Shown piece by piece: positions 57,008-64,000 of a stretch of DNA of 64,000 nucleotides. The translations under genes were made by a program, and so were the position numbers. The DNA comes from Streptomyces aureocirculatus (lineage in GTDB: Bacteria; Actinomycetota; Actinomycetes; Streptomycetales; Streptomycetaceae), in contig NZ_JOAP01000034.1 of assembly GCF_000720475.1 (NCBI RefSeq), forward strand, positions 1-64,000, read 5' to 3'. The notes under the pieces are model-generated. The model did no database searches, was not told where the DNA came from, and saw nothing but the letters and a program-made list of their open reading frames with translations. Each line of letters opens with the position of its first letter. Position 1 is the stretch's first letter.

Positions 57008-57903
57008 AGCGTCACCGCCATCGCCATCGGCAGCGCGAGGAGCAGGGAGTCCACCCGGTCCAGGAGCCCTCCGAAGCCGGGCAGCCAGGTGCCCGCGTCC
57101 TTCACGCCCGCCTCCCGCTTGACCATGGACTCCAGGAGGTCGCCAAGGACGCAGCCGGTCAGCACCGCCGCCCACAGCGGGGGCGTGCAGGCGCCGACCG
57201 CGGCGAGCCCCGCGGCGGTGGCGACGGCCGAGCCGAGGACGCCCGCCCACGTCTTGTTCGGGGACAGCGGGGAAAGGGGGCGGGCCAGGGGGCCGCGGCG
57301 GCCCAGGGCCGTGCCGCCGCACCACGCGCCCACGTCGCCGAACGCCACCGCCACGCCCACCGCGACCGCCGTGTCCCCGAGCAGCACCAGGCCGGTCAGG
57401 GACAGCGGGATCCACAGCAGCCCGAAGATCGCCCGGCTCGCCCGGGTGAAACCGTGCGCGGAGTCGCCGGAGAACAGGGCGGGAAGCACCGCGAGGAGCA
57501 GCATCGCCCCGACGGTCCGCGCGTCGAGCCCGGCCACCGCGTCGAGCCCGCCCACCGCGTGCGGGAAGTCGGGGCCGCCCCACGCCGCCGCGGGCAGCAG
57601 CACGGCCGCCGCCCACAGCACCGCGCGTTCGCCCCGCGGCAGCCCGGTCATCCGCGCGTACTCGGCGACGGCGACCACCCCGAGCCCGGCGGCGAGCACG
57701 AACGCGCCCGCGGGGCCCGCCCAGAGGGCGCCGAGGAACACCGGCGCCGCAAGGGCCCACGTCCGCCAGCGCCGGCGCAGTTCGGCGCGCATCCGCACCC
57801 GGGCGGGCAGCGCGGCCACCGCGACCCCGCCGGCCCCGAGGACCCCGGCCACCACGGGCACGGCCCGCGCCGCCGCCTCACCCGTGAGCAGCGCGAGACT
57901 CAT
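57004..57903 (-). CDS. CdsA-like phosphatidate cytidylyltransferase (YnbB-type)
   Basis: Integral membrane enzyme of 299 residues that makes CDP-diacylglycerol or a related CDP-lipid from CTP. About eight helices lead to the C-terminal CdsA signature [18 protein letters not shown], then [12 protein letters not shown], with the metal-binding aspartates. [13 protein letters not shown] is the second family motif. The ATG overlaps the stop of the CDP-alcohol phosphotransferase by 4 nt (ATGA) and its own stop overlaps the PlsC start. The company it keeps suggests a dedicated copy, not the housekeeping CdsA. Confidence 0.86.
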   Translation of the reverse strand: MSLALLTGEAAARAVPVVAGVLGAGGVAVAALPARVRMRAELRRRWRTWALAAPVFLGALWAGPAGAFVLAAGLGVVAVAEYARMTGLPRGERAVLWAAAVLLPAAAWGGPDFPHAVGGLDAVAGLDARTVGAMLLLAVLPALFSGDSAHGFTRASRAIFGLLWIPLSLTGLVLLGDTAVAVGVAVAFGDVGAWCGGTALGRRGPLARPLSPLSPNKTWAGVLGSAVATAAGLAAVGACTPPLWAAVLTGCVLGDLLESMVKREAGVKDAGTWLPGFGGLLDRVDSLLLALPMAMAVTL

Positions 57904-58619
57904 CGGACCCCCAGCCCCCCGCACAGTTGGACGCACCGGGTCACGGCCGTGAGGGCCGAGCCCGCCGCGATCACCACGAGCACCGGCACCCAGAAGCCGG
58001 AGACCGCCGCGACGACCACCAGGGCGCACCGTTCCGTCTTGCCGACCGGGCCGCCGTTCAGGCGTCCCGCGCCCGCCGCCGCGCCCGCGAGGGACACCCA
58101 GGACGGGAGCGTCGCCGCCAGGGCCGCCGTCGCCACCAGCCACAGCGGGGCGAGGTGGAGGAACCCCGCGAGCATCACCAGGTCCGCGGCCCGGTCGCCG
58201 AGTTCGTTGAACAGGGCGCCGCGCCGCGTGCTGCGGCCGGTGTCGCGGGCGAGGGCGCCGTCGAGGTTCGCGAACGCCAGGCGTGCGGCGAGCAGCACCG
58301 CCACCGGGAGCGCGGCGAGCGGCGCGGGCAGCCACGCGAGGGCCGCCGCCGCGCCCGCCGCGCACCCCACGCCCGCCGCCGTCAGCGCGTCCGGCGACAC
58401 CGCACGCCGGGCCAGGGCCCCACGCACACCGCAAAGGCGCCGCGCGTACCAGGGCTTGAGCGCGTAGAGGCCGAGACCGGTGGGTGCGGGGGAGCGCGAG
58501 GGTGCGGGAGAGCCGGAGAGCCCGGGTGGGCCGGTGGGTCCGGCAGGACCGGTGGGCCCGGCAGGACCGGTGGGCCCGGGCGAACCGGAGAGTCCGGGAG
58601 AGCCGGAGGAAGCGTTCAT
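57900..58619 (-). CDS. CDP-alcohol phosphatidyltransferase, YnbA-like, with Gly-Pro-rich N-terminus
   Basis: Membrane protein of 239 residues. The catalytic region [20 protein letters not shown], then [13 protein letters not shown], differs from the usual pattern: the first aspartate is alanine and the third is asparagine. E. coli YnbA, as I remember it, has the same departures (NALDGMLAR...GAILNETGD). It also shares a later [10 protein letters not shown] motif with YnbA (GPFGKSDRA). It would join a CDP-lipid to an alcohol head group. Residues 5-45 form a collagen-like GPTGPAGP repeat from an 18-bp DNA repeat. First gene of the operon. Confidence 0.82.
   Translation of the reverse strand: MNASSGSPGLSGSPGPTGPAGPTGPAGPTGPPGLSGSPAPSRSPAPTGLGLYALKPWYARRLCGVRGALARRAVSPDALTAAGVGCAAGAAAALAWLPAPLAALPVAVLLAARLAFANLDGALARDTGRSTRRGALFNELGDRAADLVMLAGFLHLAPLWLVATAALAATLPSWVSLAGAAAGAGRLNGGPVGKTERCALVVVAAVSGFWVPVLVVIAAGSALTAVTRCVQLCGGLGVR
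58500..58612. repeat. 18-bp repeats encoding Gly-Pro-Thr/Ala units
   Basis: Copies of a unit like GGACCGGTGGGCCCGGCA encode [11 protein letters not shown] near the N-terminus of the YnbA-like protein on the minus strand. They are collagen-like in pattern and probably disordered. Confidence 0.65.
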
Positions 58620-58672
58620 GCTGTCGACTCTGCCGCCGCGCGGGGCACCGAATAATCGGGATGCGTACTCAA

Positions 58673-59266
58673 ATGGGCCCTGAGTACGGTGAGCCCGTGA
58701 CCGCACCCCTCACCCCCTCCGAGAGCCTCGGAGCTCCCCGCACCGTCCTGCGCACGGCCCACACGGCCGACCTCTCAGCCGCCGAGCTCGTCGCCGCCCG
58801 CGCCCTGATGGACCTGGCCTTCGAGGGCGACTTCAGCGACGAGGACTGGGCACACGGCCTCGGCGGGATGCACGCGCTCCTGCATGACGCCGACGGCACC
58901 CTGCTTGCCCACGGCAGCGTCGTGCAGCGCCGCGTCCTGCACAACGGCCGTTCCCTGCGCGTCGGTTACGTGGAGAACGTCGCCGTGCACCCCGAACGGC
59001 AGCGCCAGGGCCTCGGCGGACGGGTGATGAGCGCCCTGGAGCGGATTGTCGGCGGCGGCTACGACCTCGGTGTCCTCTCGCCGTCCGACGAGGGCGAGAA
59101 GCTGTACCGCGCGCACAACTGGGTGAGCTGGCCGGGCCTCGTCGGCACGCTCGGCCCGCGGGGCGTCGAGCACATGCCGGACGAGGAGGCCCCGATGCTG
59201 TGGAACGCCGACCTCGACCCGGCGCATCCCCTGCTCATCGACTGGCGTGACGGCGACGTGTTCTAG
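58673..59266 (+). CDS. GNAT acetyltransferase of the AAC(2')-I aminoglycoside type
   Basis: Protein of about 197 residues matching, by memory, mycobacterial AAC(2')-Ic along its length: HTADLSAAELVAARALMDLA, FEGDFSDEDWAHGLGGMHAL, VVQRRVLHNGRSLRVGYVEN, VAVHPERQRQGLGGRVMSAL, and the ending LIDWRDGDVF (DWRAGDVW in the mycobacterial enzyme). These acetylate the 2'-amine of aminoglycosides, but chromosomal copies may have a different natural role. The start is uncertain (ATG 58661, ATG 58673 or GTG 58697, all in frame). It is divergent from the YnbA-like operon. Confidence 0.83.
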   Translation: MGPEYGEPVTAPLTPSESLGAPRTVLRTAHTADLSAAELVAARALMDLAFEGDFSDEDWAHGLGGMHALLHDADGTLLAHGSVVQRRVLHNGRSLRVGYVENVAVHPERQRQGLGGRVMSALERIVGGGYDLGVLSPSDEGEKLYRAHNWVSWPGLVGTLGPRGVEHMPDEEAPMLWNADLDPAHPLLIDWRDGDVF

Positions 59267-59600
59267 TTCCGGGCGAGGCGTTCCGGCGGGCCCGGGGCGC
59301 GGGTGCGCCGGCGGCGGTGGGAAGCGGAACGCCGGCCGGTCGGCCGGGTGGCCGCCGTCTCAGATAGTAGGAAGCCCGACTATTTGTAGAGACAAGCAGC
59401 CGAAGCTGTCCTAGCGTTGTAGGAGCCGAACGTCTCGCTCGATCAAGCGAATGGCGGTCGTGAGCCGGGCACCAGCGCAGGCGAACCCTGTGGCCCGCGC
59501 TCCCCGCCCCTTCCGGCGTCTCGTAACCCGCCGCTTCCGCGCCGCTCCCCGAGCCCGCGGAACCGCACTCCCGGAGCCTGATCTAAGGAGTCGATTTCTC
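59267..59600 (+). promoter_or_regulatory. Leader region with a 20-bp palindrome, upstream of the 42-residue protein
   Basis: The 334-bp gap has one striking site: ATAGTAGG-AAGC-CCGACTAT (59364-59383), an inverted repeat matching 7 of 8 in each arm, in an A/T-rich patch continuing TTTGTAGAGACAAGC. It is about 220 bp before the small protein start. The rest is G+C-rich with no supported gene. Confidence 0.5.
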
Positions 59601-59729
59601 ATGGCCGAGACGACCGTCCGCCGAGTCCGCCACACCGCCCGTGGCAACGAGTCGGAGCGCAAGAACGCCGCCGCCGCCCTCCAGCGCGCCCTCGACCGCA
59701 GGGACAACGGCGGCGAGACGGGGCACTGA
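59601..59729 (+). CDS. Tiny basic protein, 42 residues
   Basis: Starts at ATG 59601 after AAGGAG (59586-59591). The sequence is hydrophilic and basic with heptad-like spacing (TVRRVRHTARGNESERKNAA, then AALQRALDRRDNGG). I recall near-identical tiny proteins in other Streptomyces but no function. It ends 12 bp before the convergent phosphoesterase gene. A helical RNA- or protein-binding role is possible but unsupported. Confidence 0.6.
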   Translation: MAETTVRRVRHTARGNESERKNAAAALQRALDRRDNGGETGH

Positions 59730-59741
59730 GCCCCGCCCGCG

Positions 59742-61346
59742 TCACCCGTCCGCGGTCTGCTTCCCGCGCGCTATCTCGAAGTGGTCGATCCGCTCGCCGC
59801 TCTCGGCGAGCGCCGAGACCGTGAGCTTCGGGCTCGCCCCGGCACTCACCTCCACCGCGAGGAACGAGAAGCCGGTGTAGCGCACCCGTGACCACTCCAC
59901 GGTGTCGGGGTCGGGCAGGCGCTGCTTGGTCCAGTGGAACGTGAGGATCGTCCCCTCGTCGTGCTCGTGGCCCTCGTAGCTGTCCTTGACGCCGACCGGG
60001 AAGCCGTACAGGTCCTTGCCGGCGCCGCCCGCGGTGACGTACACGATGCCGTCGCGCGTCGGATCGGTCGACGCGCCGACCGGCACCGGCTTGCCGACCT
60101 CGCCGCCCTTGACGGCGTCGGTCCGCTCGTACACGTGGTTGTGACCGTTGATCACCAGGTCCACCTGGTGCTTGGTGAACAGCGGCAGCCACGCGTCGCG
60201 CACCCCGCCGTCGGAGGCGTGCGTCGACGTCGAGTACACGCAGTGGTGGAAGAACACGACGACGAAGTCGATGTCGTCGTCCGCGCGCAGCAGGCCGAGC
60301 CGCTCGTCGAGCCAGGCCGTCTGCCTGCCGTCCGAGTAGCCCTTGTTGGCGGTTATCTCGTACGAGACGTCGTTGGCGTCGAGGGCGACGACACCGACGT
60401 TGCCGTAGCGGAACGAGTACACGCCGGGCGCCCGCTCGGGGTCGAAGCCGTTGGCGGGCAGCGACCAGCGCGCCGACTGGCCGCCGTAGCCGTTCGGCGA
60501 GTACCACGCCTCCATGTCGTGGTTGCCGGTCGTCACCATCCACGGCACGGACTTCGCCACCGACTCGGTCTGGGCGAGGAACTGGTCCCACACCCGCGCG
60601 TCGTAGGTGTCGCCCTCCTTGCCGTGGCCCGTGGTGTCCGCGTAGCAGATGTCGCCCGCGTGCAGATGGAACGCCGGGTTCTGCCCCAGGATCAACTGGT
60701 CGTTGGCCAGCGCGTCATAGCTCACGCCCTGGTCGCCGAAGGCCGTGAAGACGAACGTCTCCGGCCGCGCCGGAGCCGTGCGGAACGAGCCGATGCTGGA
60801 CATCCGCTCCGGCGACGCCGGGTCGAAGCCGTCGTGGCCGACGCCGTAGTAGTACGTCGTGCCGGGCCGCAGACCGTCGAGGGCCGCGTGCAGGTAGTAC
60901 TGCTCGACCTTCGGCAGCTTGCGGGAGAGCGCGGGTGTGTGCAGGTCGCGCACCTCCGCCTCGATCTTCCGGCTCAGCTCCCAGGGCTCGGTCCCCACCC
61001 TGATGTACGGGGACTTCACCGCGAACGGCACCTGCCAGGAGACGCGCATCTGGGTCCGCGGGTCGCCGCCGAAGGCGAGATGCCGGCCGAAGGGCGCCAC
61101 CATCGCGCCGTCGACCCGCACCGCCCGGCGCGGCGCGGCGAGCGGGGCCGAGGCGGCGGCACGCTCCGCGGGGGCGCCGCCCGAACTGCCCGCAAGGAGT
61201 CCCGTACCGCCCGCGACGCCCGCGGTGACCATGGAGGAGACGAGGACCTTGCGGCGTGACAGCCTCCGGCGCAGGTACTCGTGCTGCTCCGGCATGGTCA
61301 GGCGCTGCGCGAGGTGCTCGGGGATGCCGACGTTCGGAGTGTCCAT
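59742..61346 (-). CDS. Purple acid phosphatase-like metallophosphoesterase, Tat-exported
   Basis: Secreted phosphoesterase of 534 residues. The Tat signal RRLSRRKVLVSSMVTAGVAG is at residues 27-50. A fibronectin-like N-terminal domain (about 85-190, YYLHAALDGLRPGTTYYYGV) precedes the two-metal phosphatase domain. Metal motifs in order are FTAFGDQG, HAGDICYAD, TTGNHDMEAWY, VVFFHHCVY and NGHNHVYER, as in purple acid phosphatases. It probably releases phosphate from organic esters outside the cell. ATG 61346 has GGGAAG upstream. It is divergent from leuB. Confidence 0.9.
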   Translation of the reverse strand: MDTPNVGIPEHLAQRLTMPEQHEYLRRRLSRRKVLVSSMVTAGVAGGTGLLAGSSGGAPAERAAASAPLAAPRRAVRVDGAMVAPFGRHLAFGGDPRTQMRVSWQVPFAVKSPYIRVGTEPWELSRKIEAEVRDLHTPALSRKLPKVEQYYLHAALDGLRPGTTYYYGVGHDGFDPASPERMSSIGSFRTAPARPETFVFTAFGDQGVSYDALANDQLILGQNPAFHLHAGDICYADTTGHGKEGDTYDARVWDQFLAQTESVAKSVPWMVTTGNHDMEAWYSPNGYGGQSARWSLPANGFDPERAPGVYSFRYGNVGVVALDANDVSYEITANKGYSDGRQTAWLDERLGLLRADDDIDFVVVFFHHCVYSTSTHASDGGVRDAWLPLFTKHQVDLVINGHNHVYERTDAVKGGEVGKPVPVGASTDPTRDGIVYVTAGGAGKDLYGFPVGVKDSYEGHEHDEGTILTFHWTKQRLPDPDTVEWSRVRYTGFSFLAVEVSAGASPKLTVSALAESGERIDHFEIARGKQTADG

Positions 61347-61496
61347 GACCAGTAACTTCCCAGCGGCGCCCCACTCCCGTCCCACACCGCGGTGAACTCC
61401 CGCCGACCGGTGGGAAACCGGCCGATGGCGCGCGGCCGCCCGTCCATATCCTGGACGTCGCGTGTCATGGGATGGGACGAGGAGTACGGTGCCGAC

Positions 61497-62537
61497 ATGT
61501 CTCGCAGCATCGATCTCGCAGTGATCCCCGGTGATGGGATCGGCCAGGAAGTCGTGGCCCAGGGGCTCAAGGTCCTCAACGCCGTCCTCCCGGAGGACGT
61601 GAAGCTGGAGACCAAGGAGTACGACTTCGGGGCCCGCCGGTACCACGACTCGGGTGAGACCCTCACCGACGCCGACCTCGTGGACCTCAAGCAGCACGAC
61701 GCGATCCTGCTCGGCGCCATCGGCGACCCCTCGGTCCCCTCCGGCGTCCTGGAGCGCGGCTTCCTGCTCAAGCTCCGCTTCGCCTTCGACCACCACGTCA
61801 ACCTGCGTCCTTCGCGGCTCCTGCCGGGCGTGGCCACGCCGCTCGCGGGCCAGCCCGAGATCGACTTCGTCGTCGTGCGCGAGGGCACCGAGGGCCCCTA
61901 CACCGGCAACGGCGGCACGATCCGCAAGGGCACCCCGCACGAGGTCGCCACCGAGGTCTCCGTGAACACGGCCTTCGGTGTGGAGCGCGTCGTCAGGGAC
62001 GCCTTCGCCCGCGCCCAGGCCCGCCCGCGCAAGAAGCTGACCCTGGTCCACAAGAACAACGTGCTCGCCTTCGCAGGTCACCTGTGGACCAATGTCTTCA
62101 ACGCGGTGGCCGAGGAGTTCCCCGAGGTCACCACGGACTACATCCATGTGGACGCGGCGACGATCTACCTCGTCACCGACCCGGGCCGCTTCGACGTGAT
62201 CGTCACCGACAACCTCTTCGGCGACATCATCACCGACCTCGCCGCGGCCGTCTCCGGCGGTATCGGCGTCGCCGCGTCCGGCAACATCAACCCGAGCCGT
62301 GAGTTCCCCTCGATGTTCGAGCCCGTGCACGGCTCGGCTCCCGACATCGCCGGCCAGGGCAAGGCCGACCCGACCGCGACCGTGCTGTCCGTCGCCCTCC
62401 TTCTGCGGCACCTCGGCTACGACGACGAGGCGATCCGGGTCGAGGAAGCCGTCTCCGCCGACCTCGGCGCCCGCGGGGACACCCCCCGCTCCACCGACGA
62501 GATCGGCGACGCCCTCGCCGTACGCGTAGCGGGCTGA
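61497..62537 (+). CDS. leuB: 3-isopropylmalate dehydrogenase
   Basis: NAD-dependent enzyme of 346 residues in leucine synthesis, oxidatively decarboxylating 3-isopropylmalate. Typical actinobacterial LeuB motifs are [66 protein letters not shown] and [23 protein letters not shown] 61497 gives the usual N-terminus; GAGGAG lies about 13 bp upstream. ilvE follows on the same strand after a terminator, so each gene likely has its own promoter. Confidence 0.95.
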   Translation: MSRSIDLAVIPGDGIGQEVVAQGLKVLNAVLPEDVKLETKEYDFGARRYHDSGETLTDADLVDLKQHDAILLGAIGDPSVPSGVLERGFLLKLRFAFDHHVNLRPSRLLPGVATPLAGQPEIDFVVVREGTEGPYTGNGGTIRKGTPHEVATEVSVNTAFGVERVVRDAFARAQARPRKKLTLVHKNNVLAFAGHLWTNVFNAVAEEFPEVTTDYIHVDAATIYLVTDPGRFDVIVTDNLFGDIITDLAAAVSGGIGVAASGNINPSREFPSMFEPVHGSAPDIAGQGKADPTATVLSVALLLRHLGYDDEAIRVEEAVSADLGARGDTPRSTDEIGDALAVRVAG

Positions 62538-62563
62538 TCCGCCGGCTGCCACCACGTCACAGC

Positions 62564-62596
62564 AAGCCGCCGGGTCGCACCAGCACCCGGCGGCTT
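62564..62596 (+). terminator. leuB terminator
   Basis: AAGCCGCCGGGT (62564-62575) pairs perfectly with ACCCGGCGGCTT (62585-62596) over a 9-nt loop, followed by CTCGTTT. It lies 26 bp after the leuB stop. Confidence 0.85.
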
Positions 62597-62783
62597 CTCG
62601 TTTGCGGCCACCGGGTGTCACCATCGAACCCAGGGCCGCAAGGACCGCCGTTTCATTCGAGCCGCGCCACGAGCGATAATCGGACGTGGGGCCGCGAAGC
62701 GGCGTATGCCCGTACGCCGTGAGAGCACGCGTACGAGTACGAGCGCGGTCCGTCACACACAAACCGGTGAAGGACACGCAACC

Positions 62784-63872
62784 ATGACGACGCCCTCGAT
62801 CGAGCTCAAGCCATCCTCGACCCCGGCCAAGGCCGCGGAGCGCGAGGCGATCCTGGCAAGCCCCGGGTTCGGCCGCCACTTCACCGACCACATGGTGACG
62901 ATCCGGTGGACGGAGGGCCGCGGCTGGCACGACGGGCAGCTCGTGCCGTACGGCCCGTTCTCGCTCGACCCGGCGACCACCGTCCTGCACTACGCCCAGG
63001 AGATCTTCGAGGGCCTGAAGGCCTACCGTCAGCCCGATGGCTCGGTCGCCCTGTTCCGCCCCGAGGCCAACGCCCGGCGCTTCCAGTCCTCCGCGCGCCG
63101 GATGGCCATGCCGGAGCTGCCCGTCGAGACCTTCATCGAGGCCTGCGACGCCCTGGTCGCGCAGGACATCGACTGGGTGCCCGCGCACGGCGGCGAGGAA
63201 TCGCTCTATCTGCGCCCGTTCATGATCGCCACCGAGGTCGGGCTCGGCGTGAAGCCCGCCAACGAGTACCTCTTCGCCGTCATCGCCTCGCCCGCGGGCG
63301 CCTACTTCCCCGGCGGCGTCAAGCCCGTCTCCATCTGGCTCTCCGAGGACCGCGTGCGCGCCGTCCCCGGTGGCATGGGCGACGCCAAGACGGGCGGCAA
63401 CTACGCCGCGTCCCTGCTCGCCCAGGCGGAGGCCGCCGCGAAGGGCTGCGACCAGGTCGCCTACCTCGACGCCGTCGAGCACAAGTGGGTCGAGGAACTG
63501 GGCGGCATGAACCTGTACTTCGTGTACGAGGACAAGATCGTCACCCCCGAGCTGACGGGCTCGCTGCTCGCGGGTATCACCCGCGACTCGCTCCTGTCCG
63601 TGGCCCGCGACCTCGGCTACGCCTCCGAGGAGCGCCGCGTCTCCATCGACCAGTGGCAGGCCGACACCGAGAACGGCACGCTCACCGAGGTCTTCGCCTG
63701 CGGTACCGCCGCCGTCATCACACCGGTCGGCACGGTGAAGTCCGCCCGCGGCGAGTGGACGCAGAGCGGCGGCAACCCCGGCGAGGTCACCATGAAGCTG
63801 CGGGACGCGCTGCTCGACATCCAGCGGGGCGTGGCGGCGGACCCGCACGGGTGGATGCACCGCCTGGGCTGA
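62784..63872 (+). CDS. ilvE: Branched-chain amino acid aminotransferase
   Basis: PLP enzyme of 362 residues that catalyses the last step of valine, leucine and isoleucine synthesis (and the first step of their breakdown), using glutamate. The PLP lysine lies in [20 protein letters not shown] (about residue 203). Other family segments are [46 protein letters not shown] and [18 protein letters not shown] 62784 follows AAGGA (62770-62774). It completes the pathway begun by ilvBNC and leuB in this window. Confidence 0.95.
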   Translation: MTTPSIELKPSSTPAKAAEREAILASPGFGRHFTDHMVTIRWTEGRGWHDGQLVPYGPFSLDPATTVLHYAQEIFEGLKAYRQPDGSVALFRPEANARRFQSSARRMAMPELPVETFIEACDALVAQDIDWVPAHGGEESLYLRPFMIATEVGLGVKPANEYLFAVIASPAGAYFPGGVKPVSIWLSEDRVRAVPGGMGDAKTGGNYAASLLAQAEAAAKGCDQVAYLDAVEHKWVEELGGMNLYFVYEDKIVTPELTGSLLAGITRDSLLSVARDLGYASEERRVSIDQWQADTENGTLTEVFACGTAAVITPVGTVKSARGEWTQSGGNPGEVTMKLRDALLDIQRGVAADPHGWMHRLG

Positions 63873-63900
63873 GGCCCTCCCCCCTTCATCGACCGGTCAC

Positions 63901-63943
63901 GGAGGCCGGGCCCGGCAGCGACACCTCGCCGGACCCGGCCTCC
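63901..63943 (+). terminator. ilvE terminator
   Basis: GGAGGCCGGGCCCGGC (63901-63916) pairs with GCCGGACCCGGCCTCC (63928-63943) with a single mismatch across an 11-nt loop, 29 bp after the ilvE stop. Confidence 0.82.
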
Positions 63944-64000
63944 GCGCCGTGTCAGGAACTCCGACGGGCGGGCAGGGCACCTTCGCCGACGGGTTAGCCT

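Noticed and set aside
59742..63860. A minus-strand open frame of 1372 codons across leuB and ilvE
   Set aside because: Only 59742-61346 is a real gene (metallophosphoesterase). The rest lies antisense to leuB and ilvE, has no family motifs and reflects the lack of A/T-rich stops in this DNA.

Overview
The window is chromosomal DNA from a Streptomyces or a very close actinomycete. It is strongly G+C-rich with G/C at nearly every third codon position. GTG starts are frequent and 4-nt ATGA/GTGA gene overlaps are common. Gene order ligA - GGDEF/EAL protein - gatCAB - ... - ilvBNC - serA - proline genes - leuB - ilvE matches, from memory, the core region around SCO5486-SCO5523 of S. coelicolor. 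I see no insertion sequence, prophage, CRISPR array, rRNA or tRNA. Most of it is conserved core chromosome with small lineage-specific insertions.

Layout. 0.2-7.1 kb: a TRIC-type channel and a thioesterase; a minus-strand sulfur set (LysR regulator, cysteine dioxygenase, YeiH-type exporter); a WYL regulator; a TetR/hydrolase pair with a clear operator. 7.2-14.4 kb: two small membrane proteins, one preceded by 13-bp iterons; a cysteine desulfurase and mnmA (both tRNA-thiolation/Fe-S sulfur metabolism) flanking a Tat-exported amidase; a quinone-type oxidoreductase divergent from a GlxA-type regulator; DUF427 and LOG-family proteins. 14.4-26.3 kb: SDR and a short MetE-like methionine synthase, ligA, an RmdB-type c-di-GMP protein with a large Gly/Ala repeat, and gatC-gatA-small protein-gatB closed by a strong terminator. 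26.4-36.8 kb: Tat-exported phospholipase C, MMPL exporter, GNAT enzyme, small proteins and a large AAA/LuxR regulator, followed by a nested palindromic element. 36.8-44.2 kb: PQQ-type dehydrogenase lipoprotein, aldo/keto reductase, 2-hydroxyacid dehydrogenase and a second GGDEF protein whose EAL domain is degenerate.

44.2-50.1 kb is the branched-chain amino acid block: an ilvB leader peptide and attenuator, then ilvB, ilvN, ilvC and serA. 50.2-54.2 kb is proline catabolism: a PucR regulator divergent from proline dehydrogenase and pruA. 54.2-59.3 kb holds a hydrolase, a nitroreductase, and a tightly overlapped minus-strand operon encoding a YnbA-like CDP-alcohol phosphotransferase, a CdsA-like cytidylyltransferase and a PlsC acyltransferase, divergent from an AAC(2')-type acetyltransferase. 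59.6-63.9 kb contains a tiny basic protein, a Tat-exported metallophosphoesterase, leuB and ilvE.

The strongest candidates for something little described are the YnbA/CdsA/PlsC lipid operon (56.1-58.6 kb), the repeat-expanded c-di-GMP protein (18.6-22.5 kb), the single-domain MetE-like enzyme (15.1-16.2 kb), the ilvB attenuator, and several unexplained phased repeats in intergenic DNA (7.2, 28.6, 31.7, 36.3 and 46.9 kb). Functions are assigned by recognising motifs and by remembered family sequences; no database search was run.
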